Source of the DNA: Rhizobium sp. R634
Lineage (GTDB): Bacteria > Pseudomonadota > Alphaproteobacteria > Rhizobiales > Rhizobiaceae
Length of the DNA stretch: 64,000 nt
Reading direction: 5' to 3'
Assembly (NCBI RefSeq): GCF_002211305.1
Contig: NZ_LOKW01000008.1
Coordinates: forward strand, 83,514-147,513
Below the pieces are notes generated by a model. The model saw nothing but the letters and a program-made list of their open reading frames with translations. It was not told the origin of the DNA and searched no databases. A program made the position numbers and the translations under genes. Below, one piece after another: positions 15,574-24,564 of the stretch. How positions within the stretch are numbered: the first letter of the stretch is position 1; the number at the start of each line of letters is the position of its first letter.

Positions 15574-16839
15574 ATGAGCGATCATCATGTCGTCGTTGTC
15601 GGCGGCGGTTTCGGCGGGCTGCAGCTCGTCAACGGGTTGAAGGGCGCGGGCGTGAGGATCACGCTCGTCGACCGGCGCAACCATCATCTTTTCCAGCCGC
15701 TGCTCTATCAGGTGGCGACGACCATTCTCTCCACCTCGGAGATCGCCTGGCCGATCCGCCGCCTCTATGCCGACCGCCACGACGTGACGGTGCTGCTTGG
15801 CGAGGTCACCGATGTCGACAGCGGCGTAAAGACCGTGTCGCTGCGTAACGGCTTGACTCTGCGTTACGATACGCTGGTGCTGGCGACTGGGGCGACGCAT
15901 GCCTATTTCGGCCATGACGAATGGGAGCCGGTGGCGCCCGGCCTGAAGACGCTGGAGGATGCGACGACCATCCGCCGGCGCGTGCTGCTCGCCTTCGAAA
16001 AGGCCGAGATGGAAGCCGATCCCGCCGTGCGGGATGCGCTTTTGACCTTCACCATCGTCGGCGCCGGCCCGACCGGCGTCGAGCTCGCCGGCATCATCGC
16101 CGAGCTTGCGCATTTCACCCTGCCGAAGGAATTCCGTAACATCGATACGCGCAAGACCCGCGTCGTGCTGGTTGAGGCCGGCCCGCGGGTGCTGCCGGCC
16201 TTCGCCGAGGAGCTTTCGGCATATGCTCAAAAGGCGCTGGAGAAGCTTGGGGTGGAGGTTCATCTCGGCAAGCCGGTGACCGAGTGCAGCGCCGACGGTG
16301 TGCGGATCGGCGAGACATTTATCGCCAGCCGGACGATCGTCTGGGCGGCCGGTGTCACCGCCTCGCCGGCAGCCCGCTGGCTTGACGTGCCGGCCGACCG
16401 GGCAGGGCGCGTTATCGTCGAAAAGGACCTGAGCGCACCCGGCCTGCCCGATGTCTTCGTCGTCGGCGACACGGCCTCGGTTATGCGCGATGACGGCAAG
16501 CCGGTGCCGGGCATCGCGCCGGCGGCCAAGCAGCAGGGCGGCTACGTCGCCAAGGTCATCCGCGCCCGCCTGTCCGGCAAACCGCCGCCTGCACCTTTCA
16601 AATATTGGCACCAAGGCAGCCTGGCCACGATCGGCAAAAGCGCGGCGATCATCGATTTCGGCCGGGTCAAGCTGAAAGGCTGGATCGCCTGGTGGATCTG
16701 GGGCATCGCCCACATCTACTTCCTGATCGGCACCCGCTCCCGCTTCTCCGTCGCCTGGAGCTGGCTCTGGATCTATCTGAGCGGCCAGCACAGCGCACGG
16801 CTGATCACGCAGCGGGAGACGATGCGGGAGGAGGGGTAG
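15574..16839 (+). CDS. ndh: Type II NADH dehydrogenase (NAD(P)/FAD-dependent oxidoreductase)
   Basis: 421 aa. FAD-binding VVVVGGGFGGLQLVNGL at the N-terminus, then NHHLFQPLLYQVAT, LVLATGATHAYFG, and the second Rossmann motif FTIVGAGPTGVELAGIIAEL for NADH. FAD-contacting VFVVGDTASV is at ~305 and AAKQQGGYVAKVI follows. The C-terminal ~375-400 segment (WIAWWIWGIAHIYFLIG) is amphipathic or hydrophobic and should anchor the enzyme to the inner face of the membrane. It transfers electrons from NADH to quinone without proton pumping. An AGGGTAGG RBS precedes the ATG. Confidence 0.93.
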   Translation: MSDHHVVVVGGGFGGLQLVNGLKGAGVRITLVDRRNHHLFQPLLYQVATTILSTSEIAWPIRRLYADRHDVTVLLGEVTDVDSGVKTVSLRNGLTLRYDTLVLATGATHAYFGHDEWEPVAPGLKTLEDATTIRRRVLLAFEKAEMEADPAVRDALLTFTIVGAGPTGVELAGIIAELAHFTLPKEFRNIDTRKTRVVLVEAGPRVLPAFAEELSAYAQKALEKLGVEVHLGKPVTECSADGVRIGETFIASRTIVWAAGVTASPAARWLDVPADRAGRVIVEKDLSAPGLPDVFVVGDTASVMRDDGKPVPGIAPAAKQQGGYVAKVIRARLSGKPPPAPFKYWHQGSLATIGKSAAIIDFGRVKLKGWIAWWIWGIAHIYFLIGTRSRFSVAWSWLWIYLSGQHSARLITQRETMREEG

Positions 16840-16872
16840 GCTCAAGTTGGAGAACGGCGGGAGAGGGTACGC

Positions 16873-17067
16873 CATGTGGCACCCCCCTCTGTCCTGCCGG
16901 ACATCTCCCCCACAAGGGGGGAGATTGGCTGGGCGCGACGTCTTCCCCCACCAACGAGAGTCACAGCCGGACGAAACGGTAGATAGGCGCAGAGTTAGGC
17001 CACTTGCCGATCTCCCCCCTTGTGGGGGAGATGTCCGGCAGGACAGCGGGGGTGCAACACGGCGCAC
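16873..17067. repeat. MITE-like repeat family C, copy 1
   Basis: Long terminal inverted repeats of about 50 bp (CACCCCCCTCTGTCCTGCCG, then GACATCTCCCCCACAAGGGG) flank an ~85-bp core. A second copy at 55097-55297 has the same arms and the core in the opposite orientation. No ORF is inside. It lies in a 605-bp gap (16840-17444) together with a family A element; no gene is seen in that gap. Confidence 0.85.
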
Positions 17068-17080
17068 CCTCTCCTCCGTC

Positions 17081-17210
17081 GTTCCTGTGCTTGTCACAGG
17101 AATCCAGCCCCGGCGCGTCCGCGCCGTGAATGACTTTCATGAACGAAGGATCTTTCGCGCCCAAGGCCTTGGGCTTGCTGGATCCCTGTGACAAGCACAG
17201 GGATGAGGGC
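17081..17210. repeat. Rhizobial repeat family A, arms pointing inward
   Basis: GTTCCTGTGCTTGTCACAGG and AATCCAGC with a GGCGCGTCCGCGCC hairpin (17090-17127) face the inverse arm with GCGCCCAAGGCCTTGGGC and GGATCCCTGTGACAAGCACA (17157-17209). Same units as at 7916-8103, in swapped order. It directly follows the family C element. Confidence 0.85.
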
Positions 17211-17444
17211 GGGTGGGGTGGACGTCCGCGCGCTAGGTTTACCGCCGAAATGAGACTTGGTTTTTGCGATACGCGGGTAAGCCAAGGCCCAACCTTGACA
17301 CATCTCCCCACCCGCCCTTAGCATTCCGCCGCGTCTCCCCATCACCGGGATGCCGCATCCAGCCGTAACAACGGACAGAGGTTCCAATGCGCCGAGTCAC
17401 TTCTCACGAAAATCACATCCGAATTTCTGAGAAGTTGGTGGTTC

Positions 17445-19400
17445 ATGCGCACTATGAATCTGGGCATCCTCGCCCATGTGGATGCAGGCAAGACTAGCCT
17501 TACCGAAAGACTGCTTTTTAACGCCGGCGTCATCGACAAGCCCGGCAGCGTCGACAGCGGCGATACGCAAACGGATACGCTCGAACTCGAACGGCAGCGC
17601 GGCATCACGATCCGGGCCGCGGTGGTGTCGTTTGCGATCGGCGGCAGGATCGTCAATCTGATCGATACGCCCGGCCATCCGGATTTCATCGCCGAGGTGG
17701 AGCGGGTGCTCGGGTTGCTGGATGCGGCGGTCGTCGTGGTTTCGGCGGTCGAGGGCGTGCAGGCGCAGACGCGCGTGCTGGTGCGGGCGCTGCGGCGGCT
17801 CGGCGTTCCCTTCGTCTTCTTCGTCAACAAGGTCGATCGCCTCGGCGCCCGCTACGGGGAGGTGATGCAGGCGCTGACCGCGCAGCTGGCGGTGCGCCCC
17901 ATCGCCATGTCTTCGGTCATCGATGCCGGCGGCAAGCTTGCACGGGTGGAAGCGCTGGACCCGAGAAGCGAGCCGCTTTTTTCGGCGCTCTGCGAGGCGC
18001 TCGGGGAAAACGACGAGGCGCTGCTCGACGACTACGTGCTCGCCCCCGAGCGCCTGACGCGGGAAAGGCTTGGCAGCGCCCTGGCCGATCAGATGGCGCG
18101 CGGTCTGGTGCATCCGGTCTTCGCCGGCGCGGCGATGACCGGCGCCGGCGTGCCGGCGCTCGCCTCGGCCATCGCGGCGATCCTGCCCGAGCAGCACCCG
18201 AACCCGGATGGGCCGGTCGCGGGCAAGATCTTCAAGATCGAGCGCGGCTGGGGCGGCGAGAAGCTGTGTTATGTGTCTCTGACGGCGGGCACGGTGCGGC
18301 TGCGGCAATATCTCGATCTGCCGAATGGCCCGGAGAGAGTAACCGCTATCCAGCTCTTCGAGGCTGGGCGCAGTCATGGCGCCGAGAGCTTTGGCGCCGG
18401 GCAGATCGCGCGCGTCAGCGGGCTTGCCGGCGCCCGGATCGGCGATGCGGTCGGCGGCGATCCGGGTACGGCCGGAAGGGCTCATTTCGCGCCGCCGACG
18501 CTCGAGACCCGCGTCCTTGCCCGGCGGCCTTCGGAGAGGGCGGCGCTGTGGCTGGCGCTGAGCCAGATGGCCGAACAGGATCCGCTGATCAACCTGCACC
18601 GGAACGAAGAGGCCGACGAGGTTTTCGTTTCGCTCTATGGCGAGGTGCAGAAGGAGGTGATCCAGGCGACCCTGCTGGCCGATTTCGGCCTCGAGGCGAG
18701 CTTCGAGGAAAGCACGGTCATCCTGGCCGAGAGGCCGGCGGCAACAGGAAGCGGCCTGCAGATCCTCTTCAAGGAGCCCAATCCATTTCTCGCCACCATC
18801 GGCCTGCGGGTGGAGCCGCGTCCTGCCGGGGCGGGCAACAGCTTTGCGCTCGAAGTGGATGTCGGCCAGATGCCGGTCGCCTTCTACCGGGCGGTCGAGG
18901 AAACCGTGTTCGAAACGCTGAAGCAGGGCATTTTCGGTTGGCAGGTCATCGATTGCCATGTGGCGATGACGGCGGCGCGCCACAGCTCGCCCGCCAGCAC
19001 CGCTGCCGATTTCCGCCAGCTGACGCCCTGGGTGCTGGCATCGGCGCTCTCGGCCGCGCAAACCGTCCTCTGCGAGCCGGTCGACCGCTTTCATATCGAA
19101 ACGCCGGCCGAAAGCCTGAGCGGCGTGCTGACCCTGCTGGCGAAATCCGCCGCGACGATGACGGATTCGGAAATTACCGATGGCATCGCCCGGCTCGAAG
19201 GCACGCTGGCGTCGCAGATGGTCCAGAGCGTCCAGCAGCAATTGCCGGGGCTGACGAGCGGGGCAGGGACGATGGAGACGGCTTTCGATCACTATGCCCC
19301 GATATCAGGACCGCCGCGCCTGCGTCCGCGTTCGGGGCCTGATCCGTTCAATCCGGCGGAGTATTTGTTGCGGTTGCAGACCAAGAGAGCCTCATGCTGA
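17445..19400 (+). CDS. EF-G-like ribosomal protection GTPase (TetM/OtrA type)
   Basis: 651 aa, the size of tetracycline ribosomal protection proteins. The G-domain motifs are complete: G1 LAHVDAGKTSL (8-18), G2 RGITIRA, G3 LIDTPGHPDF, G4 FVNKVDRLGA, G5 MSSV. Domains II-V follow; the QDPLINLHRNEEADEVFVSL stretch and the C-terminal region match the Tet/OtrA branch rather than EF-G, LepA or TypA. Family members bind the ribosome and dislodge tetracycline. Resistance here is untested, and it may be an intrinsic translation factor. The last codons and the stop (GCC TCA TGC TGA) lie inside a repeat (19390-19522). Confidence 0.88.
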   Translation: MRTMNLGILAHVDAGKTSLTERLLFNAGVIDKPGSVDSGDTQTDTLELERQRGITIRAAVVSFAIGGRIVNLIDTPGHPDFIAEVERVLGLLDAAVVVVSAVEGVQAQTRVLVRALRRLGVPFVFFVNKVDRLGARYGEVMQALTAQLAVRPIAMSSVIDAGGKLARVEALDPRSEPLFSALCEALGENDEALLDDYVLAPERLTRERLGSALADQMARGLVHPVFAGAAMTGAGVPALASAIAAILPEQHPNPDGPVAGKIFKIERGWGGEKLCYVSLTAGTVRLRQYLDLPNGPERVTAIQLFEAGRSHGAESFGAGQIARVSGLAGARIGDAVGGDPGTAGRAHFAPPTLETRVLARRPSERAALWLALSQMAEQDPLINLHRNEEADEVFVSLYGEVQKEVIQATLLADFGLEASFEESTVILAERPAATGSGLQILFKEPNPFLATIGLRVEPRPAGAGNSFALEVDVGQMPVAFYRAVEETVFETLKQGIFGWQVIDCHVAMTAARHSSPASTAADFRQLTPWVLASALSAAQTVLCEPVDRFHIETPAESLSGVLTLLAKSAATMTDSEITDGIARLEGTLASQMVQSVQQQLPGLTSGAGTMETAFDHYAPISGPPRLRPRSGPDPFNPAEYLLRLQTKRASC

Positions 19401-19522
19401 GGTGCGCAGGCCGAAGGCCGGAGCCTCGAAGCATGGGGCGGGCGCTCCGGTGGCGGCGGATTGGAGCGGCGTCGGCGGGCGATGCTTCGAGGCGATCCTG
19501 CGGATCGCACCTCAGCATGAGG
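19390..19522. repeat. Inverted-repeat element overlapping the stop codon of the GTPase gene
   Basis: CCTCATGCTGAGGTGCG (19390-19406) and GAGCCTCGAAGCATG pair with GATGCTTCGAGGC and CGCACCTCAGCATGAGG (to 19522), arms of over 30 bp with internal small stems. CCTCATGCTGAGG is itself a palindrome. The left end supplies the final Ser-Cys-stop of the upstream gene. Confidence 0.85.
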
Positions 19523-19542
19523 GCGGTGGAGTGTGCCGTCAC

Positions 19543-19570
19543 AAAAAAAGCGGCTCCCGAAGGAGCCGCC
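19543..19570 (-). terminator. Rho-independent terminator of the alcohol dehydrogenase gene
   Basis: Read leftward: GCGGCTCC-TTCG-GGAGCCGC, an 8-bp stem with a stable UUCG tetraloop, followed by seven T. It begins 10 bp after the stop of the leftward alcohol dehydrogenase gene. Confidence 0.9.
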
Positions 19571-19579
19571 TTGTATTCC

Positions 19580-20626
19580 TCAAGCCGCCAGCGAGGCGAT
19601 GTCGATGACGAAGCGGTAGCGGACGTCGCTCTTGACCACCCGCTCGTAGGCTTCGTTGATATTCTGGATATCGATCTTCTCGATCTCCGAGACGATGTTG
19701 TGCTTGCCGCAGAAGTCGAGCATCTCCTGGGTTTCCTTGATCGAGCCGATCATCGACCCCGCCAGGCTCTTGCGCCCGCCGATGACCGAGAAGGCGTGGA
19801 CCGGAACCGGGTGCTCGGGAACGCCGACCAGAACCATTGTGCCGTCAGACTTCAACAGGTTGAGATAGGCATTCCAATCGATTGCCGTGCCAACCGTGTT
19901 GATGATCAGGTCGAAGGTGCCGGCGAGCTTGGTGAAGGTCTCGGCGTCGCTCGTTGCATAATAGTCCTTGGCGCCGAGCTTGAGACCGTCTTCCTTCTTC
20001 GACAGCGACTGGGAAAGGACGGTGATGTCGGCACCCATGGCAGCACCGATCTTCACGCCCATATGGCCGAGACCGCCCATGCCGACGATCGCAATTTTCT
20101 TGCCGGGGCCGGCTTTCCAATGCGCGAGCGGCGAGTAGAGCGTGATACCAGCACAAAGCAGCGGGGCGCCGGAATCGAGCGGAATATTGTCGGGGAAGCG
20201 CAGCACATAACCTTCCTTGACGACGATCGAGTCGGAGTAGCCGCCGAAGGTCGGGGTCGTGCCATCGGCTTCATAGCCGTTATAGGTCGGGACGAGGCCC
20301 GGCAGGTAGTGTTCGTAATCCAGATCACGCGTGGCGCAGCCGACGCAGGAATCGACGAAGCAGCCGACGCCGACGCGGTCGCCGACCTTGAATTTCGTGA
20401 CCTTGGAGCCGACGGCGGAAACGACGCCGGCAACCTCGTGGCCCGGTACCATCGGGAATATCGAGTTGCCCCACTCGTTGCGGGCCTGATGAATGTCGGA
20501 GTGGCAGACGCCGCAATATTGAACCGCGATGACGACGTCGTCATCATTGGGTTCGCGGCGCTCGAAGGTGAAGGGGGTCAGCGGTTGCGACGCGTCGGTT
20601 GCGGCATAGCCTTTTGCGATAGCCAT
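19580..20626 (-). CDS. Zinc-dependent NAD(P) alcohol dehydrogenase, cinnamyl-alcohol/YahK type
   Basis: 348 aa from the ATG at 20626; the longer open frame upstream is antisense to the AraC gene. MDR motifs: [16 protein letters not shown] (catalytic Zn Cys), [13 protein letters not shown] (Zn His, Glu), [17 protein letters not shown] for the structural-zinc lobe (reduced in this subgroup), and Rossmann [25 protein letters not shown] and YNGYEADG match YahK/AdhC-like aldehyde reductases, which prefer NADPH. Likely reduces aldehydes to alcohols in the cytoplasm. Divergent from an AraC regulator and closed by a strong terminator. Confidence 0.92.
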   Translation of the reverse strand: MAIAKGYAATDASQPLTPFTFERREPNDDDVVIAVQYCGVCHSDIHQARNEWGNSIFPMVPGHEVAGVVSAVGSKVTKFKVGDRVGVGCFVDSCVGCATRDLDYEHYLPGLVPTYNGYEADGTTPTFGGYSDSIVVKEGYVLRFPDNIPLDSGAPLLCAGITLYSPLAHWKAGPGKKIAIVGMGGLGHMGVKIGAAMGADITVLSQSLSKKEDGLKLGAKDYYATSDAETFTKLAGTFDLIINTVGTAIDWNAYLNLLKSDGTMVLVGVPEHPVPVHAFSVIGGRKSLAGSMIGSIKETQEMLDFCGKHNIVSEIEKIDIQNINEAYERVVKSDVRYRFVIDIASLAA

Positions 20627-20827
20627 TTGAAGCTTCCTGTGGGTTGGGAGGGGTTGAACGGGATGGCGCACTATTGCCCGCAACATGGCGAGGGCGTTAG
20701 AGCGATCCTCTCGGCTTCTTGCACGATCCTGCAAAAGTGAGGCGTCCGGCTGTTTGCGAAATGGCAAAGACACTCTAGATAAGGGCGGTATCGCCCGCGT
20801 CAGACAGCTGACAGAGAGAGTTGCCAT

Positions 20828-21736
20828 ATGACTTTGCCCTTCAACCCCTATCAGGAAATCGTCGATATCGCGATGCGCTTTGCGCCAGATGACGGCGAGT
20901 TCTCGACTAATATCGGCAATCTCCACATCAGCCGCCGGTCCAGGCCCAGCGATCCCTTGCACAGCAGCTACCGGCCCTGCTTCGCCTTCGTGCTGCAGGG
21001 GGCCAAGAGCCTCCAGCTCGGCACGGAACTCATCAGCTATGGGACGGGCGACTATCTGCTGACCTCGCTCGACCTGCCGGTCGCCTGGCGGGTCACTGAG
21101 GCCAGTCCCGAGGTTCCGCATCTCTGCCTGGGGCTGGCGATCGATTCGGAGAAGCTCCTGGAGCTGCTCAGCCGCATCGATATTCCGCGTCCGGCCGCCG
21201 ATACCGACGGGCAACGCGGCATGGTGGTGAACGTCGCGCCGCCGGAGCTGATGGATGCCGCCGTTCGCCTGCTGCGCTTGCTCGATCGTCCAGGCGACAT
21301 TCCCGCCATGGCGCCGCTGATCGAGCAGGAGATCCTCTACCGCGTGCTGACTGGGCCGCACGGCGCGCGCCTGATCAACATCGCCACGGCGGACAGCCAC
21401 AGCAACAGGATCGCGCGCGCCGTCGCCTGGCTGAAGGAGAATTTCGCCCGGCCGCTGCGCATCGAAGATCTTGCCGAGCGCGTCAATATGAGCGTCTCGT
21501 CCTTCCATCATCATTTCAAGTCGGTGACGGCGATGACGCCGGTGCAGTATCAGAAGCAGCTTCGCCTGCACGAGGCGCGCCGGCTGATGCTGGTCGAGCG
21601 GCTCGATGCGGGCACCGCCGGCCACCGCGTCGGCTATCAGAGCCCGTCGCAGTTCAGCCGCGAATACAGCCGCCTCTACGGCGCATCGCCGGCCCGCGAC
21701 ATCGATGGCGTGCGCGAGATGATGGCGGCGGAATAG
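20828..21736 (+). CDS. AraC-family transcriptional regulator
   Basis: 302 aa. The N-terminal ~150 residues form the AraC_N cupin-like domain ([49 protein letters not shown]). The C-terminal double HTH occupies ~195-295 ([40 protein letters not shown], then [20 protein letters not shown]). This subgroup (YqhC-like) controls adjacent aldehyde reductases; it is divergent from the YahK-like alcohol dehydrogenase (201 bp between starts), the same pairing as E. coli yqhC with its neighbouring reductase. It likely senses reactive aldehydes. Confidence 0.92.
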   Translation: MTLPFNPYQEIVDIAMRFAPDDGEFSTNIGNLHISRRSRPSDPLHSSYRPCFAFVLQGAKSLQLGTELISYGTGDYLLTSLDLPVAWRVTEASPEVPHLCLGLAIDSEKLLELLSRIDIPRPAADTDGQRGMVVNVAPPELMDAAVRLLRLLDRPGDIPAMAPLIEQEILYRVLTGPHGARLINIATADSHSNRIARAVAWLKENFARPLRIEDLAERVNMSVSSFHHHFKSVTAMTPVQYQKQLRLHEARRLMLVERLDAGTAGHRVGYQSPSQFSREYSRLYGASPARDIDGVREMMAAE

Positions 21737-21826
21737 GCGCCGGCGGCTCCGCCATCCTGTATTAAAGGATGCTTGACCTTTCCCGGCTAGGCTGGCGCCA
21801 TCCATCAAGCAGGCACCGCCGTCCGC

Positions 21827-22882
21827 ATGACGCAAGCACCGTTTCTTTCCATCGTCGCGCCTTGTCACAACGAGGAAGAGGGCTTGCGCGAATTCTGCCG
21901 CCGCGCCTCTGCCGCCGCGCAGAGTGTTGCCGGCGAGGCGTTCGAGCTTATCCTCGTCGATGACGGTTCGTCCGACGGCACCTGGGAGATCATTTCGGAG
22001 CTGGCGGCAAAAGTGCCGCAGGTGCTCGGCGTGCGTCTTTTGCGCAATCACGGCCACCAGCTGGCGTCGACGGCGGGTCTTTCCGCCTCGCGCGGCGAGC
22101 GCGTTCTCCTGATCGACGCCGATCTTCAGGACCCGCCCGAACTGCTTTTGATGATGATGCCGATCATGGAGCGCGGCGCCGACGTCGTCTACGGCCAGCG
22201 CACCCGCCGCGAAGGCGAAACCTGGTTCAAGCTCGCCACCGCTTCGCTCTTCTACCGCACGCTTTCCAGGCTCGCTTCCGTGACCATCCCGCGCGATACC
22301 GGCGATTTCCGTCTGATGCGCCGGCGCGTCGTCGATATTCTGCTGGCGATGCCGGAGCGCGACCGCTTCATCCGCGGCATGGTCAGCTGGATCGGCGGCC
22401 GGCAGGTGGCGCTGCCCTATGAGCGGGACGCCCGCTTTGCCGGGACGACGAAATATCCACTGCGCAAGATGATCAATTTCGCGCTCGACGCGATCACCAG
22501 CTTTTCGACGACGCCGCTGCGCATCGCCACATGGCTCGGCATGATCAGCGCCGGTGTGGCGATGGCGCTGCTCGTCTATACCTTCGTGCGCTGGCTGCAG
22601 GGCGAGACGGTCACCGGCTGGTCGTCGATCATGGCCGCCGTCAGCGCCTTCAGCGCCATCCAGCTGATCTGCATCGGCATCATCGGCGAATATCTCGGCC
22701 GTCTCGTGCAGGAGAGCAAGAAGCGGCCGATGTTCATGATCGAGACGATCCTGCGCGGCGGCGAACAGGCGGAGCTGCCGACCGCTTTTTCGGAGATGGG
22801 CGCCGGTGACAAGCGCGCCGCGCCGGATGCGGCTTTTGCCTCAGGCGAACCACGCCCGAGGAACAACAGCCGGGCCGGATGA
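21827..22882 (+). CDS. Family 2 glycosyltransferase, polyprenyl-phosphate sugar synthase type
   Basis: 351 aa. GT-A domain with [27 protein letters not shown] (DxD-like) and [14 protein letters not shown]. The DPM1/GtrB/ArnC-type region continues with [18 protein letters not shown] and [14 protein letters not shown]. Two transmembrane helices follow at ~230-255 and ~265-290 ([40 protein letters not shown]). It should load a sugar onto undecaprenyl phosphate at the inner membrane. The stop overlaps the next start (ATGA), showing translational coupling. The tail beyond 310 is polar and poorly conserved. Confidence 0.9.
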   Translation: MTQAPFLSIVAPCHNEEEGLREFCRRASAAAQSVAGEAFELILVDDGSSDGTWEIISELAAKVPQVLGVRLLRNHGHQLASTAGLSASRGERVLLIDADLQDPPELLLMMMPIMERGADVVYGQRTRREGETWFKLATASLFYRTLSRLASVTIPRDTGDFRLMRRRVVDILLAMPERDRFIRGMVSWIGGRQVALPYERDARFAGTTKYPLRKMINFALDAITSFSTTPLRIATWLGMISAGVAMALLVYTFVRWLQGETVTGWSSIMAAVSAFSAIQLICIGIIGEYLGRLVQESKKRPMFMIETILRGGEQAELPTAFSEMGAGDKRAAPDAAFASGEPRPRNNSRAG

Positions 22883-24564
22883 TGGACCGGATCGCTGCGC
22901 CTGTTCATGCGGCAGCCGGGCGTGAGGATCTGACCGCCCGGCAAGATTCCACGGTTGCGATCATAGCTTTCGTGGCGCTTGCCGCGGCCCTGGTGGTGCT
23001 GTTCCATTTTCCGCCCATTCTCGATTACGCCAACCACTACGCCCGTATCTGGCTTCTATCCGGCGGCATCGGCGAGCAGCCGTTTCCCGAGATCTATGCG
23101 ATCGATTGGAACCGCACCTTCACCAATGTCGGGATCGATCTTCTGGCGGCCTGGATAGGGCCGCTCGTCGGCGCCGACCGGCTGGCGCGGGCCTTGCTTT
23201 TCCTGGCGATCGTGCTGCCGCCGCTCGGCGCGATTGCGCTGCACCGGACGCTCTTCGGCGGCCGGCACTATTGGCAGATCGCCATGCTGTCGCTCGGCTG
23301 GTGCGCGACAATGGTCGGCGGCTTCATCAATTTCCAGATCGGCCTCGGCATGGCCTTGTTCTTCGCCTGCGCCGACCTGCGGCTGCAGCGTGGAAATCCG
23401 GCATTGCTATTTGCCTGGCGGCTTGCCGCCGCGCTGATGCTGACGGTGATGCACATCTTCTCGCTCGGCTTCTATATGGCTGTTGTCTGCGGCCTCGAAT
23501 TTTCCTGGCGTTTCGACATCTTGCGGTCGAAGGCGGGGCTGATGCGGCTCGCCGGCCGTTTGGCGCTGGCGATCGGCGCCTGCGCCCTGCCACCGCTCGC
23601 GCTCTATCTGCGCACCACCGCCTTGCCGAATGCCGGCGGCGATGGCCTTGGGCTGGTCTGGAACGATGGCATCGTTCTGATCGTCATGAACCTGCTTTCC
23701 GCCATCACCACCTATGTCCCGGCCGTCGATGTCCTGCTGGTTTTGCCGCTGATCCTCATCTGCACGCGCGCCGTTCGGGCAGAGGACATCCGTATTCATG
23801 CGGGCCTTGCCGTCACCGCCTGCGGGTTGCTGCTTTTCTCCTGCGTCGCCCCGCTCCACATGCTCGGCACCGGATGGATCAGCTGGCGCTTTCCGATCAT
23901 GGCGACGCTCGTCGCCATGGCGATGGTGTGCCCTTTTGCCAATCTGACGCGCCGGCAGGCGTTGTCGCTGGCGCTGATGATCAATCTCGCGGTCTTCGGC
24001 CGGACCGGCTGGATCGGTTGGAACTGGTGGCTGGCGCAGAAGGACGTCGCTGCCGTCGAGATCGTGCTCAAAAAGGTGCCGGCCGGTGCGGCCATTCTGC
24101 CCCAGGGGCACGAAGCCGAGATCGTCGGCGGCTTTGCCCATTCCAACCGGCATTTCGCCTGGGGACTGGACACTTTCCGGCATCTGCCGACGCTCGCCGT
24201 GCCCTTTTCGCATGCTTTCGTGCCGACGCTCTTTACCGCTGGAGGCAAGCAGCCGCTCACCGTTCTGCCGCCCTGGTCGGAGATCGCGGTTCCCGAGGGC
24301 AATCTCGTGTCGATCGGCGTGCTTTCCTGCCCTGAGATGATGCAGGTATACAAAGCCTACGCGCCTTATCTTTCCGACTGGCGCGAACGTTTCGATTTCA
24401 TCCTTGTCGCCAATGCCGATATTCCCGACCGTTATGTCGGCACCGCGATGCCGGGCGGACTGACTCTGGTCGAGGATGCCGGTTTCGCCAAGCTCTACGC
24501 GATCGACAAGGCGGCGCCGGCGGAACCTCTTTCGGCTCCCGCCGGTTGCGCGGCCGTTCTATGA
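22879..24564 (+). CDS. Polytopic membrane protein, probable GT-C-type glycosyltransferase
   Basis: 561 aa with roughly ten to eleven hydrophobic segments between residues 27 and 385, followed by a ~175-residue soluble C-terminal domain. An acidic/His motif in the first periplasmic loop (PILDYANHYARIWLL) resembles the loop-1 Asp/His site of GT-C enzymes that use lipid-linked sugars. I recognise no exact family. It overlaps the GT2 gene by 4 bp, so the GT2 product (polyprenyl-P-sugar) is likely its donor, as in GtrB/GtrC-type O-antigen modification. It ends 6 bp into the convergent SorC gene. Confidence 0.6.
   Translation: MMDRIAAPVHAAAGREDLTARQDSTVAIIAFVALAAALVVLFHFPPILDYANHYARIWLLSGGIGEQPFPEIYAIDWNRTFTNVGIDLLAAWIGPLVGADRLARALLFLAIVLPPLGAIALHRTLFGGRHYWQIAMLSLGWCATMVGGFINFQIGLGMALFFACADLRLQRGNPALLFAWRLAAALMLTVMHIFSLGFYMAVVCGLEFSWRFDILRSKAGLMRLAGRLALAIGACALPPLALYLRTTALPNAGGDGLGLVWNDGIVLIVMNLLSAITTYVPAVDVLLVLPLILICTRAVRAEDIRIHAGLAVTACGLLLFSCVAPLHMLGTGWISWRFPIMATLVAMAMVCPFANLTRRQALSLALMINLAVFGRTGWIGWNWWLAQKDVAAVEIVLKKVPAGAAILPQGHEAEIVGGFAHSNRHFAWGLDTFRHLPTLAVPFSHAFVPTLFTAGGKQPLTVLPPWSEIAVPEGNLVSIGVLSCPEMMQVYKAYAPYLSDWRERFDFILVANADIPDRYVGTAMPGGLTLVEDAGFAKLYAIDKAAPAEPLSAPAGCAAVL

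Noticed and set aside
15319..17097. 592-codon leftward open frame
   Set aside because: It runs antisense through the whole NADH dehydrogenase gene and across repeats; its composition is that of a shadow frame.
16873..17210. CRISPR array or insertion sequence in the repeat-rich gap
   Set aside because: The repeats are inverted pairs rather than regularly spaced direct repeats, and no transposase or cas gene is present.
17397..19292. 631-codon leftward open frame
   Set aside because: Antisense to the EF-G-like GTPase; it has no domain signal and no RBS.
20627..22057. N-terminal extension of the alcohol dehydrogenase frame by about 475 codons
   Set aside because: It is antisense to the AraC gene; the dehydrogenase family N-terminus begins at 20626.
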